Below are positions 17,220 to 24,896 of a stretch of 64,000 nt of DNA, piece after piece. The notes below the pieces were generated by a model, which saw only the letters and a program-made list of their open reading frames with translations, was not told the origin of the DNA and did not search any database. The position numbers and the translations under genes were made by a program. The DNA comes from an uncultured Chlorobiota bacterium (GTDB lineage: Bacteria; Bacteroidota; Ignavibacteria; UBA10030; UBA6906): NCBI GenBank assembly GCA_900696645.1, contig CAADGV010000045.1, positions 30,815 to 94,814 on the forward strand. The letters are read 5' to 3'. How positions within the stretch are numbered: position 1 is the first letter of the stretch; every line of letters starts with the position of its first letter.

Positions 17220-17990
17220 CTATCCGGCAACGAAATTATCGTAGAAGAGTTTCAGGATCATTACAATCACGACCGTTAAGAAAATCGGGCGTACGAAAGA
17301 TGCGCCTCGTTTAATTACTAATCCCGAACCGAGTCGTGCGCCGAGAATCTGCCCTGCCGCCATTGCAAGTCCGGACGTGAACCATACATGTCCGCCGATG
17401 GCAAACACAACAAGCGAGACAATATTACTGGTGAAGTTCATCAACTTTGTGTAGCCCGTCGCTTTTGCGAGATTGAACCCGAGCAGGACCACGAACGAGA
17501 TTGCCCAAAACGAACCGACGCCGGGCCCGAAGAATCCGTCGTAGAATCCGAAGCAGACTCCGGTGAGAATAAATGCGGGATTGTTTGACATCCTCGGTCG
17601 CTGATCGATTTCTCCCAATTTCGGAGTGAAGAATGTATAGATCAAAATCCCCGCCAGCATAAACGGGATGACTTTGCCGAGGATAGCCGCATCAATTTGC
17701 TGAACAGCCCACGCGCCAAGCGCGGCACCAACAAGCGTGCTGATGATGCCGCTGCGCGCCGTACGCAAATCAATGTTCCTCTTGCGAACATGATAGGCTG
17801 TTGCTGTGAAGCTGCCGAAGCTTGATTGGAACTTGTTCGTACCGAGCGCAACTTGGGGAGGAAGTCCGATGCCCAACAAAACGGGAAGCGTAATCAGTCC
17901 GCCGCCGCCTGCGATGGAATCAACAAGTCCGGCTGCTGCACCGGCAAGAAAGAGAAGAAGCGTTACCCAGAAGGTGTCAAGCATTTTCAC
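17220..17990 (-). CDS. TauE/SafE family sulfite/anion exporter-like permease
   Basis: A 256-residue membrane protein with about eight spans and the family's two half repeats, including GLVDSIAGGGGLITLPVLL near the N-terminus and FYDGFFGPGVGSF near residue 150. TauE/SafE proteins are implicated in export of sulfite, sulfoacetate and related anions. GTG at 17990 and ATG at 17984 are both possible starts (two residues apart). The deaminase gene follows after 5 bases; the pair gives no obvious shared pathway. Confidence 0.9.
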   Translation of the reverse strand: MKMLDTFWVTLLLFLAGAAAGLVDSIAGGGGLITLPVLLGIGLPPQVALGTNKFQSSFGSFTATAYHVRKRNIDLRTARSGIISTLVGAALGAWAVQQIDAAILGKVIPFMLAGILIYTFFTPKLGEIDQRPRMSNNPAFILTGVCFGFYDGFFGPGVGSFWAISFVVLLGFNLAKATGYTKLMNFTSNIVSLVVFAIGGHVWFTSGLAMAAGQILGARLGSGLVIKRGASFVRPIFLTVVIVMILKLFYDNFVAG

Positions 17991-18047
17991 TTGGAGAGTC
18001 GTTCTTGGGTATCAAGGTAAGGGAGATGAGGCAAAAAACAAACTGTC

Positions 18048-18539
18048 TCAGGTTTCTTTCACCGCGACCGAAATTCTATGAACCTCGAGGCAGGCAAGGA
18101 GATCGGTAGGAGATATTTCAACGAGGAATCCCCGCTTTCCTCCGTTGATGAAAATGTTGTCGAGATCGAAGATTGTTTTCTCTGCATACACCGGCAACGG
18201 CTTGAGAGTCCCGAACGGGCTCGTTCCTCCCACCATGTACCCTGTGTGTCGCTGAGCGGTCTGCGGATTGCAGGGAGAAACACTCTTGACATCGAGAATG
18301 CGGGCGAGAGATTTCGTGGAGATTTCACAATCGCCGTGCATCAGCACAATCAGCGGATTCTTCTCATGTGTTTCGAGAACAATCGTCTTGATAACATTGT
18401 GTTCAGGAACGCCGAGCGATTTCGAGGAGAGTGTCGTTCCACCATGTTCTTGGTACGTGTAGAAGTGAGGGATGAAGGGAATGTTCTTGTTTCGAAGAAA
18501 GCGGATGGCTTGCGTTACAGGGATGTCCTGCTTACTCAT
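18048..18539 (-). CDS. ybaK: Cys-tRNA(Pro)/(Cys) deacylase, YbaK family
   Basis: A 163-residue trans-editing factor that hydrolyses mischarged Cys-tRNA(Pro). Family landmarks are YQEHGGTTLSSKSLGVP near residues 30-45, the catalytic-type Lys in HNVIKTIVL, and GYMVGGTSPFGTLKPLPVYAE around 100-120. The start ATG overlaps the stop of the SGNH hydrolase gene by 8 bases, so it is coupled to it. Confidence 0.93.
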   Translation of the reverse strand: MSKQDIPVTQAIRFLRNKNIPFIPHFYTYQEHGGTTLSSKSLGVPEHNVIKTIVLETHEKNPLIVLMHGDCEISTKSLARILDVKSVSPCNPQTAQRHTGYMVGGTSPFGTLKPLPVYAEKTIFDLDNIFINGGKRGFLVEISPTDLLACLEVHRISVAVKET

Positions 18540-19512
18540 GTGAGGCAAAGTCGTAGCCTTTCAGGTGTTCCAGAACCTGATAGGCAACGTATTCGTGGCC
18601 TTTGGCATTCCAATGTCCATCTATCTCAAAATTTAATTCGGGGTGAGTCTCCCGTGAGGGAATGCGGATGATGGGTGTTTTGTATTCGGCCACCACCACT
18701 TCCAACTCGTTGAGTTGGTGTTCATTCAGGTCTGCGCTCAGGAGAACAATCGGCCAACCGTTACGCTCGCAGATAGCGACAATTTCGTGAATCAAGCGGT
18801 AGGTAAGTTGGTTATTGCGCTGTACTTCCTCCTCGCTTGGCATCGCTTGCGGTGCTGCGGCGGTGAACGACATAACATCCCTGACGAGGCAAATCAGGTA
18901 CGAATACGCGAGTCCGGGGACTGCATCAATTATTTTTTGAACATGACGGAGCGAGCCGGGTGAACGGGGAGAGTTCTCCACAAGCGAATCGTTATCAGCA
19001 AGGTGGAACAGTCCTTCGGCTAAATTGTCGTAGAAATCGTTATCAGAAAGCTGAAGCACGACAAGCCGCGGGTTGTATCGCTTGCCCTCGTTTCTCAGGA
19101 ACTTCACCCATCTGCCGTTGCCCAAGTTGCCGATGCCGGCATTAACAACGGGAATTGGTCGGGCGGTATTCTGCTTGGCCAACGTGCTGCGAACCAGGTC
19201 GGGAAATTCTTCGCCGTCATTGACGCCGTAGCCTTCCGTGAATGAATCTCCCAAGAACAAGATGCCGCGTTCGGGAAAAGATGACGGCTCAGGTCCGCGA
19301 AAGCCGAGAGAATTTGTGGTGAACTGCATGCGGAACTCCGGGGCGATGCGAACACACGAGAGATTCGCCTTCAATCGCTTCCCGTACTCCGGGTCGTATT
19401 CACTGAAAGTTGGCCCGACGTTGCGGACGGGAATGAACGCACGGACCATCAACTCGCCAAGCATCAACGAGAAAATTACACTTGCAACAAACAATCGTAC
19501 CGTGCGATACAT
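18532..19512 (-). CDS. SGNH/GDSL hydrolase, membrane-anchored or secreted
   Basis: A 326-residue protein with an N-terminal hydrophobic segment (LFVASVIFSLMLGEL). Block I is LFLGDSFTEGYGV with the nucleophile Ser (about residue 92), followed by NAGIGNLGNG (block II Gly region), LQLSDND (block III Asn-like) and C-terminal DGHWNAKGH with the Asp-His pair. Such enzymes de-esterify or esterify sugars and lipids; FTTNSLGFRGPE before block I is common in acyl-glycan-associated SGNH proteins. GGAG lies 5 bases from the ATG. First gene of a two-gene operon with ybaK. Confidence 0.88.
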   Translation of the reverse strand: MYRTVRLFVASVIFSLMLGELMVRAFIPVRNVGPTFSEYDPEYGKRLKANLSCVRIAPEFRMQFTTNSLGFRGPEPSSFPERGILFLGDSFTEGYGVNDGEEFPDLVRSTLAKQNTARPIPVVNAGIGNLGNGRWVKFLRNEGKRYNPRLVVLQLSDNDFYDNLAEGLFHLADNDSLVENSPRSPGSLRHVQKIIDAVPGLAYSYLICLVRDVMSFTAAAPQAMPSEEEVQRNNQLTYRLIHEIVAICERNGWPIVLLSADLNEHQLNELEVVVAEYKTPIIRIPSRETHPELNFEIDGHWNAKGHEYVAYQVLEHLKGYDFASHE

Positions 19513-19641
19513 CTACTCTCCAGTAACTGTTGCCTGAAGTTGCCTCACAGGCCGCGGGCGACGCGTGATTTTGTTTAGTAAAGAACTGGAAAAACGTAAG
19601 TGGAAGAATCGATCCCCTCGGTTCCGGCAGGCTCCTCCGAC

Positions 19642-19670
19642 AAAATAAATCAGGCGGATGAGTATTGCAA
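19642..19670 (-). promoter_or_regulatory. possible promoter for SGNH-ybaK operon
   Basis: On the minus strand TTGCAA (19665-19670) and TATTTT (19642-19647) are 17 bases apart. It sits about 130 bases before the SGNH start in a 247-base gap where no gene or RNA was recognised. Confidence 0.35.
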
Positions 19671-19759
19671 GCAGAATTCCCAAAAAAAAAGGAGCTGTGT
19701 TACGTATGATTGTACAGCAATTTCACGCAGAAATGCGGGTTTCGGTGAGCAACTCCCTT

Positions 19760-21112
19760 TTACATGTGCTCAGCAGCAATTCGCAACATGGCGGCAAGAC
19801 TCATTTCAACATCTTCATCCGTTGTTGCCCACGACGATACACTTATGCGCATTGCGGTTCTTCCCTGCCATACCGTTCCGCCGCACCAACATGTCCCGTC
19901 GTGCTGAATCTCTTCAATAATCTTGTTTGTTTTAGAAGGATCGCCGAACGAAACGAGTACTTGATTCAGAACGACATCGTTCAGAATGTCGAAACCCGCT
20001 TTTGAAAATCCGTCGGCAAATCTCCGTGCATGACGGCAGGTTCGCTCGATCATTTCTGCAACACCGGAACGGCCCAGCGAACGCAGCACCGCCCAGACCT
20101 CAACACCGCGTGCCCGACGCGACAGTTCGGGTGTGTAGTCGGAGGGATTTCTATGCTCTGTTTCTGTTGGCAAGTACTCGGCAGTGATTGCCATTGCCGC
20201 CCGGAGTGCTTCTCTGTTGCGAACGAATGCAATGCCGCAGTCGTACGGCACATTCAACCATTTGTGGGCATCGGTTGCCCATGAATCTGCTTTTTCTATT
20301 CCTGCAACAAGACGTGCCCGCGTGGGAGCCGCTACCGCCCACAAGCCGAATGCTCCGTCGATGTGAACCCACGCCCCGGACTTCTTTGCCCGATCGCAAA
20401 TCAGATCAACCGGGTCACACGCTCCGGTATTGACGTTTCCGACTTGCGCGCAAATGATTTTCGGGCCGGAAAATTCAGGCAACGCCCCGGCAATCATTCG
20501 TCCCTGATCATCCACGGGAATCTTCACGACTCTGTTTCGACCGAGTCCAAGCAAGCCCAACGATTTGATGAGAGTAGGATGTGCCTCGGTGCCGATTACG
20601 ACAGTGATGGGCGGAGCGCCGAAAAGTCCGTCTGCTTCAACATTCCATCCTGCTTGCTTGAGAACAGAATGACGTGCCGCAGCAAGGCACGTAAAGTTGG
20701 CAACAGTTGCCCCCGTAACACATCCGCATCCCGTTTCCGGCGGCAACTTCAGGATATCGACGAGCCAGCGGAGTACAACTTGTTCGAGATAGGCCGTTGC
20801 GGGAGTGATGTTGAAGAGTCCCGTGTTCTGATCCCACGCGCCCGCAAGCCAGTTGGCAGCGAGAGAAACAGGCAACGATCCGCCGATGACAAATCCAAAA
20901 AACCGGCGTCTTGCAATGCCCATTGTGGCAGGCGAACCGATTTCGTCGAGTTGTTGCAGAACCTTTTCCGGCTCGGTCGGATTCTCCGGCAGCGGTTCAT
21001 CGAACAGTCTCAGATTTGCAACAGCCTCTGCCGTAGGCCCGACGTTGCGGGTTTGAATAGATTGAAGATAGTTGAGAGAACGTTTTGTCGCTGCTTCAAA
21101 GAGAGAACTCAT
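19760..21112 (-). CDS. group II PLP-dependent decarboxylase
   Basis: A 450-residue fold-type I decarboxylase of the aromatic amino acid / glutamate decarboxylase group. PLP Lys is in DAHKWLNVPYDCG; the His stacking on PLP is in EAHPTLIKSLGLLG; HIDGAFGLWA carries the Asp that bonds the pyridine nitrogen. GCVTGATVANFTCLAAAR corresponds to the phosphate-binding TGGT/AN block with the first positions changed. Start at MSSLFEAATKR because GGAG lies 6 bases upstream; an ATG 12 bases earlier is the alternative. The substrate (Tyr, Trp, Phe, DOPA or another) cannot be told. Divergent from an EamA transporter. Confidence 0.9.
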   Translation of the reverse strand: MSSLFEAATKRSLNYLQSIQTRNVGPTAEAVANLRLFDEPLPENPTEPEKVLQQLDEIGSPATMGIARRRFFGFVIGGSLPVSLAANWLAGAWDQNTGLFNITPATAYLEQVVLRWLVDILKLPPETGCGCVTGATVANFTCLAAARHSVLKQAGWNVEADGLFGAPPITVVIGTEAHPTLIKSLGLLGLGRNRVVKIPVDDQGRMIAGALPEFSGPKIICAQVGNVNTGACDPVDLICDRAKKSGAWVHIDGAFGLWAVAAPTRARLVAGIEKADSWATDAHKWLNVPYDCGIAFVRNREALRAAMAITAEYLPTETEHRNPSDYTPELSRRARGVEVWAVLRSLGRSGVAEMIERTCRHARRFADGFSKAGFDILNDVVLNQVLVSFGDPSKTNKIIEEIQHDGTCWCGGTVWQGRTAMRISVSSWATTDEDVEMSLAAMLRIAAEHM

Positions 21113-21149
21113 CTGATTCTCCATACAATGCTGATAAAATGCGTTGCAA

Positions 21150-21178
21150 AATATATCCTTAATCTCAGACCCAATCAA
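21150..21178 (-). promoter_or_regulatory. promoter of the PLP decarboxylase, sigma-70 type
   Basis: On the minus strand TTGATT (21173-21178) and TATATT (21150-21155) with exactly 17 bases between, 38 bases before the chosen start. Confidence 0.55.
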
Positions 21179-21251
21179 CAAATAGCTTTCCTCGCTCGCA
21201 CATTCTTCGTAACTTATTCCCAAACTCTATTCACGAATCACGTATCATTCG

Positions 21252-22160
21252 CTGAACTCCGAACGCATAAAAATCTATCTGGCTTTCGTCACCGCTTGTC
21301 TTGTATGGGGATCGACGTGGCTTGCCATCAAGATCGGGCTTACCAGCATTCCGCCGTTTCTTGGCGCCGGACTCCGTTTCTCGATTGCCTCGGTGCTCCT
21401 GTTCGTGATTGTGAGAACAAGACGCATCGAAGTACCGATGACGGCCGATGCAAAGAAAGTCTACTTGGTTCTTATTCTTTTCGCCTACACTCTTCCGTTT
21501 GCATTTGTGTACTGGGCTCAACAGCATATCGCAACAGGACTTGCGAGCATCCTGTTTGCGGCGTATCCGTTCTTTGTTGCCATCTTTTCCCAGATCATGT
21601 TGAAAAGCGAGAGTCTCAATTTATTCAAGGTAACGGGAATCGTTCTCGGCTTCATCGGCATTGTCGTGATCTTTGCCGGCGACATTCATGTGTCCGAGCC
21701 CCGGTCCGTAATAGCGATGGGACTGATTCTGGCAAATTCACTTATGCAGGCATATTGTCTCGTGCTGGTGAAGAAGTTTGGCCAGCCGTTAAGTCCGTTT
21801 GCCGTGAATCTTGTCGGGATGTTCTGGAGCGGCGCGGCGCTGATCGGGCTGAGTTTTGCCGTTGAATCGCATGTAAGTATTGTGTGGGACACAGCGGCAA
21901 TCGGTTCAATCATCTATCTTTCAACTATTGGTTCTGTGCTGGTTTTTGTAGCGTATTTCTGGCTGTTGAAGCGGGTCGAGGCTGTGTATTTGTCGTTGAT
22001 CAGTTTCATTACGCCTATTGTAGCAGTAATTCTTGGAGCAGTAGTGTTGGGAGAGAAGTTGGAAACGAACGTGTTTATCGGCGCGGCATGCGTTCTGGTC
22101 GGATTGTTGATCGCGAATGGCAAGGCTTTTTATCGGAGGATGAGTGAATCGGTGGGATAG
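21252..22160 (+). CDS. EamA/DMT family transporter, apparent CTG start
   Basis: A ten-span drug/metabolite transporter. The reading frame is open from 21213, and FVTACLVWGSTWLAIKIGL, the typical first span, lies in it, but there is no ATG, GTG or TTG before a GTG at 21393, which would delete the first two spans. CTG at 21252 gives LNSERIKIYLAF, the usual EamA N-terminal layout with Leu in place of Met, and 302 residues, the family's normal length. Either an unusual start codon is used or an A-to-C change (mutation or read error) hit the ATG. Two EamA repeats are complete. The stop overlaps the M1 peptidase start by 17 bases. Confidence 0.8.
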   Translation: MNSERIKIYLAFVTACLVWGSTWLAIKIGLTSIPPFLGAGLRFSIASVLLFVIVRTRRIEVPMTADAKKVYLVLILFAYTLPFAFVYWAQQHIATGLASILFAAYPFFVAIFSQIMLKSESLNLFKVTGIVLGFIGIVVIFAGDIHVSEPRSVIAMGLILANSLMQAYCLVLVKKFGQPLSPFAVNLVGMFWSGAALIGLSFAVESHVSIVWDTAAIGSIIYLSTIGSVLVFVAYFWLLKRVEAVYLSLISFITPIVAVILGAVVLGEKLETNVFIGAACVLVGLLIANGKAFYRRMSESVG

Positions 22161-24204
22161 CTTAACACAATTAAAACACGAGGACACGAAGTCGCGTGGT
22201 TTTTTTCGAAGATGTAATTCTTGGTGCCTTTGTGCCTTGGTGGTTTGCTTTACGTTGCCAACGCTTGGTCAATCGCTGCAATTTGCTTTTGAGAAAGAAG
22301 GGCGATTCATTGCTCCTGAGCAGCGTTTTGCCTTATCATTTGCACGCGGGATTGACGCGTACGAAGGTCCGCAGCCGTTCGATATGCTTCACTATAGGCT
22401 CGATATCAACCTTCCCATGACTGTCGATGCGTTGGAGGGCAGTGTGAGAATGTTGATGAGATTGAAAGAGAATGCAGACTCTCTCGTCTTGCATTCCGTC
22501 GGGTTATCACTTGATACAGTTCGTGTTGACGGGGTTCTCAAATCAACATCAAGAGATTCTGCAACCGAGTCATTTACCATTCACTTCAACGGAACGAGAA
22601 CTGCGGGTGAAACACTTCAGATTGACATTGACTATCATCGTATCCCCGGCTATCCTCGGCCAAGCTCGCGCCGGGGGTTCTACTTCTTCCGTGACACCAT
22701 CGGATTGCCGTCGAATCTCGGATACACATTCTCCGAACCCTCCGATGCACGATTCTGGTTTCCGTGCTATGATGAGCCGTGGGAAAAGGCAACCGCTGAA
22801 CTGAACATTACTGCGCCCAATGGCTATGTTGCCGCCTCCAACGGCAAACTCATCGGCACAACGAATAATGGCAACAGCACAACAACTTGGCGATGGCGGC
22901 AAAATCAGCCGATCACGACGTATTTGATGTGCATGACGGTTTCACGCTTCAGCGTCTCGATGATTCCGTATGTTAAGTCGACAGGGGATACAATTCCTCT
23001 TCAGTACTACACGTGGAATGCTCCGCCGTTTATCGATTCGGCATGGACCGCGAGCTTTCTTACGACTGTCGGGCAGATGGTGTCGGCATATTCCGGATTG
23101 TTCGGTGAGTATCCGTTTGACAAATACGGCATGACGTGTATTGTTCCGTTTGGGTATTTGGGGATGGAACATCAAACCATCACAACGATGAATCGTTACT
23201 ATGCTACGAGTCATCGCGTCGTCTCGCACGAACTTGCGCATCAGTGGTGGGGCAACGATGTGACATGTGGAACGTGGGCGGACATTTGGCTGAACGAAAG
23301 CTTTGCCACCTACAGCGAGGCGTTGTGGCGTGAACATCTCTACGGTTTCGATTCGCTGAAAGCCTATATGCGAGACACGCTCAGCGGGTTCCAATTCGGT
23401 TCGTGGCAGGGGGCGATTTACGACCCGGTTGGACAAGGTTTCAATCTGTTCGATCAGGTCGTATATACCAAAGGAGGTTGGGTGTTGCATACGCTTCGCG
23501 GAGTTGTCGGGGATTCGGCATTCTTCAGCATGCTGCGCGCATATCGAGACAAGTATCAAGGGAAAAGCGCCGTTACCTCGGAGTTGAAAGCAGTTGCCGA
23601 CTCAGTTGTTGGGAGTGATATGAGTTGGTTCTTCAATCAATGGATCTTCGGCAAAGGCTGGCCGAAATACTCCTCGCGCTTCACAGGGGCGGCGGACACA
23701 ATCTCTCTGACCATTCAACAGCAACAGGATGTGTTGTGGCCGACATACAAGATGCCGATACGTGTCCGGGCGTATCATGGAATGAACCGCACGGACTACA
23801 TTGTGCAGGATAGTCTTCGCGTGCAGACATTCTTACTTCCTCTTTCTGTTCAGCCGGACAGCGTTGTCCTCGATCCCGACGGATGGATTCTGAAGCAAAT
23901 TGTCGCGCCGACGAATGTCGGTGAGGAGAAAGGAAAGCCCGGCGAGTTTCGGTTGTTTCAGAACTATCCCAATCCGTTCAATCCGGGCACAACCTTGTCA
24001 TTCGTTATTGGTCATGTGTCATTGGTTTCGTTGAAAGTATATGATGTGTTGGGCAGGGAAGTAGCCATGCTTGTGCATGAGGTGAAGAATCCGGGTGCAT
24101 ACACGCTTCAGTTCGATGCGTCTGATCTGGCGAGCGGCGTGTACTACTACAGAATGACATCCGGGAGTTTTTCTGAAACCAAAAAGATGTTGCTCGTGCG
24201 TTGA
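22144..24204 (+). CDS. secreted M1 family aminopeptidase with T9SS C-terminal sorting domain
   Basis: A 686-residue protein. After a signal peptide (WCLCALVVCFTLPTLG, about residues 27-42) comes an M1 N-domain, the exopeptidase motif GMEHQ (variant of GAMEN), and the zinc motif HELAHQWWGN with the second Glu ligand in WLNESFATYSE 19 residues on. The last about 80 residues are a T9SS type A sorting domain (LFQNYPNPFNPGTTLSF to KMLLVR), so it is exported across the outer membrane. GGAGG lies 4 bases before the GTG start, which overlaps the EamA gene. The N-terminal 35 codons coincide with a palindromic repeat, so the signal peptide appears to be derived from it. Confidence 0.92.
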   Translation: MNRWDSLTQLKHEDTKSRGFFRRCNSWCLCALVVCFTLPTLGQSLQFAFEKEGRFIAPEQRFALSFARGIDAYEGPQPFDMLHYRLDINLPMTVDALEGSVRMLMRLKENADSLVLHSVGLSLDTVRVDGVLKSTSRDSATESFTIHFNGTRTAGETLQIDIDYHRIPGYPRPSSRRGFYFFRDTIGLPSNLGYTFSEPSDARFWFPCYDEPWEKATAELNITAPNGYVAASNGKLIGTTNNGNSTTTWRWRQNQPITTYLMCMTVSRFSVSMIPYVKSTGDTIPLQYYTWNAPPFIDSAWTASFLTTVGQMVSAYSGLFGEYPFDKYGMTCIVPFGYLGMEHQTITTMNRYYATSHRVVSHELAHQWWGNDVTCGTWADIWLNESFATYSEALWREHLYGFDSLKAYMRDTLSGFQFGSWQGAIYDPVGQGFNLFDQVVYTKGGWVLHTLRGVVGDSAFFSMLRAYRDKYQGKSAVTSELKAVADSVVGSDMSWFFNQWIFGKGWPKYSSRFTGAADTISLTIQQQQDVLWPTYKMPIRVRAYHGMNRTDYIVQDSLRVQTFLLPLSVQPDSVVLDPDGWILKQIVAPTNVGEEKGKPGEFRLFQNYPNPFNPGTTLSFVIGHVSLVSLKVYDVLGREVAMLVHEVKNPGAYTLQFDASDLASGVYYYRMTSGSFSETKKMLLVR
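22171..22246 (+). repeat. palindromic purine-rich element within the M1 peptidase start
   Basis: Left arm AACACGAGGACACGAAG (22173-22190 region) and right arm CTTGGTGCCTTTGTGCCTTGG (22220-22240), which is the complementary form of the same CACxAAGG-type repeat. Similar elements at 16704, 44245 and 44929 are intergenic. Confidence 0.55.
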
Positions 24205-24274
24205 GCCGGGTTGTGGTTGTGTTGCAAGTTGCCGCATGTTTGTTTATCATTTTCTCAGAAAGATTGAGGCGCGT

Positions 24275-24835
24275 ATGAACAAGATTGCCGATGAACTTAA
24301 GGTAACATACGAAGATCTACTTGCATTGGGGGAATCTAACAAGAGAGTCGAATTGTTCGACGGAGAACCTGTTATGGCTGCTGCGATGCCAAAGATTTCT
24401 CATCAACTCATCGCCAAGAATTTAGGCAAAGCGCTTGACGCCTACGTTGAGCGAAACAATCGCGGGCTTATGCTGATACATCCCGTGGATGTTGTACTTT
24501 CACAGCACAACGTTGTTCAGCCTGATCTTTCGTACCTAACCAATGATCAATTGCCGTTGGAAAGTGATTCAGAACTGAATCAGGTGCCCGCAATGGTGGT
24601 GGAGATTCTTTCCCCTTCCACGGAAGAGAGGGATCGAAAAATCAAGTTCAAGGAATATGCCCGGTTTGGAGTGAAGGAGTACTGGCTCGTTTCGCCGAAC
24701 GACCATCGAATTGAAGTATACGCGAGGTCAGACAAAGGATTTCTCTTGTTCAAATCTTTCAGCCGGGATGATGAGCTGAATACTCCCTTGTTTCCCGACA
24801 TTCATCTCAAAGTCGATTCGATTTTCCCGCAATGA
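24275..24835 (+). CDS. Uma2 family (DUF820) putative restriction endonuclease-fold protein
   Basis: A 186-residue protein starting MNKIADELKVTYEDLLAL; GAGG lies 6 bases upstream. HQLIAKNLGKAL and VVQPDLSYL, VPAMVVEILSPST and KFKEYARFGVKEYWLVSP follow the Uma2 family order. The PD-(D/E)xK nuclease core would be D in QPDLSY, E in VVEILS and the downstream Lys. Family members are numerous in Cyanobacteria and Chloroflexi and have no settled function. A terminator follows. Confidence 0.9.
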   Translation: MNKIADELKVTYEDLLALGESNKRVELFDGEPVMAAAMPKISHQLIAKNLGKALDAYVERNNRGLMLIHPVDVVLSQHNVVQPDLSYLTNDQLPLESDSELNQVPAMVVEILSPSTEERDRKIKFKEYARFGVKEYWLVSPNDHRIEVYARSDKGFLLFKSFSRDDELNTPLFPDIHLKVDSIFPQ

Positions 24836-24857
24836 AGCAAATTGTCTTGCGAACGAT

Positions 24858-24889
24858 GCCAATCCAGCGGGATTGGCTTTTCCTTTTTT
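24858..24889 (+). terminator. intrinsic terminator between Uma2 gene and uvrC
   Basis: GCCAATCC (24858-24865), a 4-base loop, GGATTGGC (24870-24877), then TTTTCCTTTTTT. An 8-bp perfect stem. The U-run ends 7 bases before the uvrC ATG. Confidence 0.88.
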
Positions 24890-24896
24890 GGGAATT

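Noticed and set aside
20363-21865. A 500-codon plus-strand frame opposite the decarboxylase
   Set aside because: It is the antisense of a well-supported enzyme and shows no family motif, with an abnormal Arg/Cys-rich composition.
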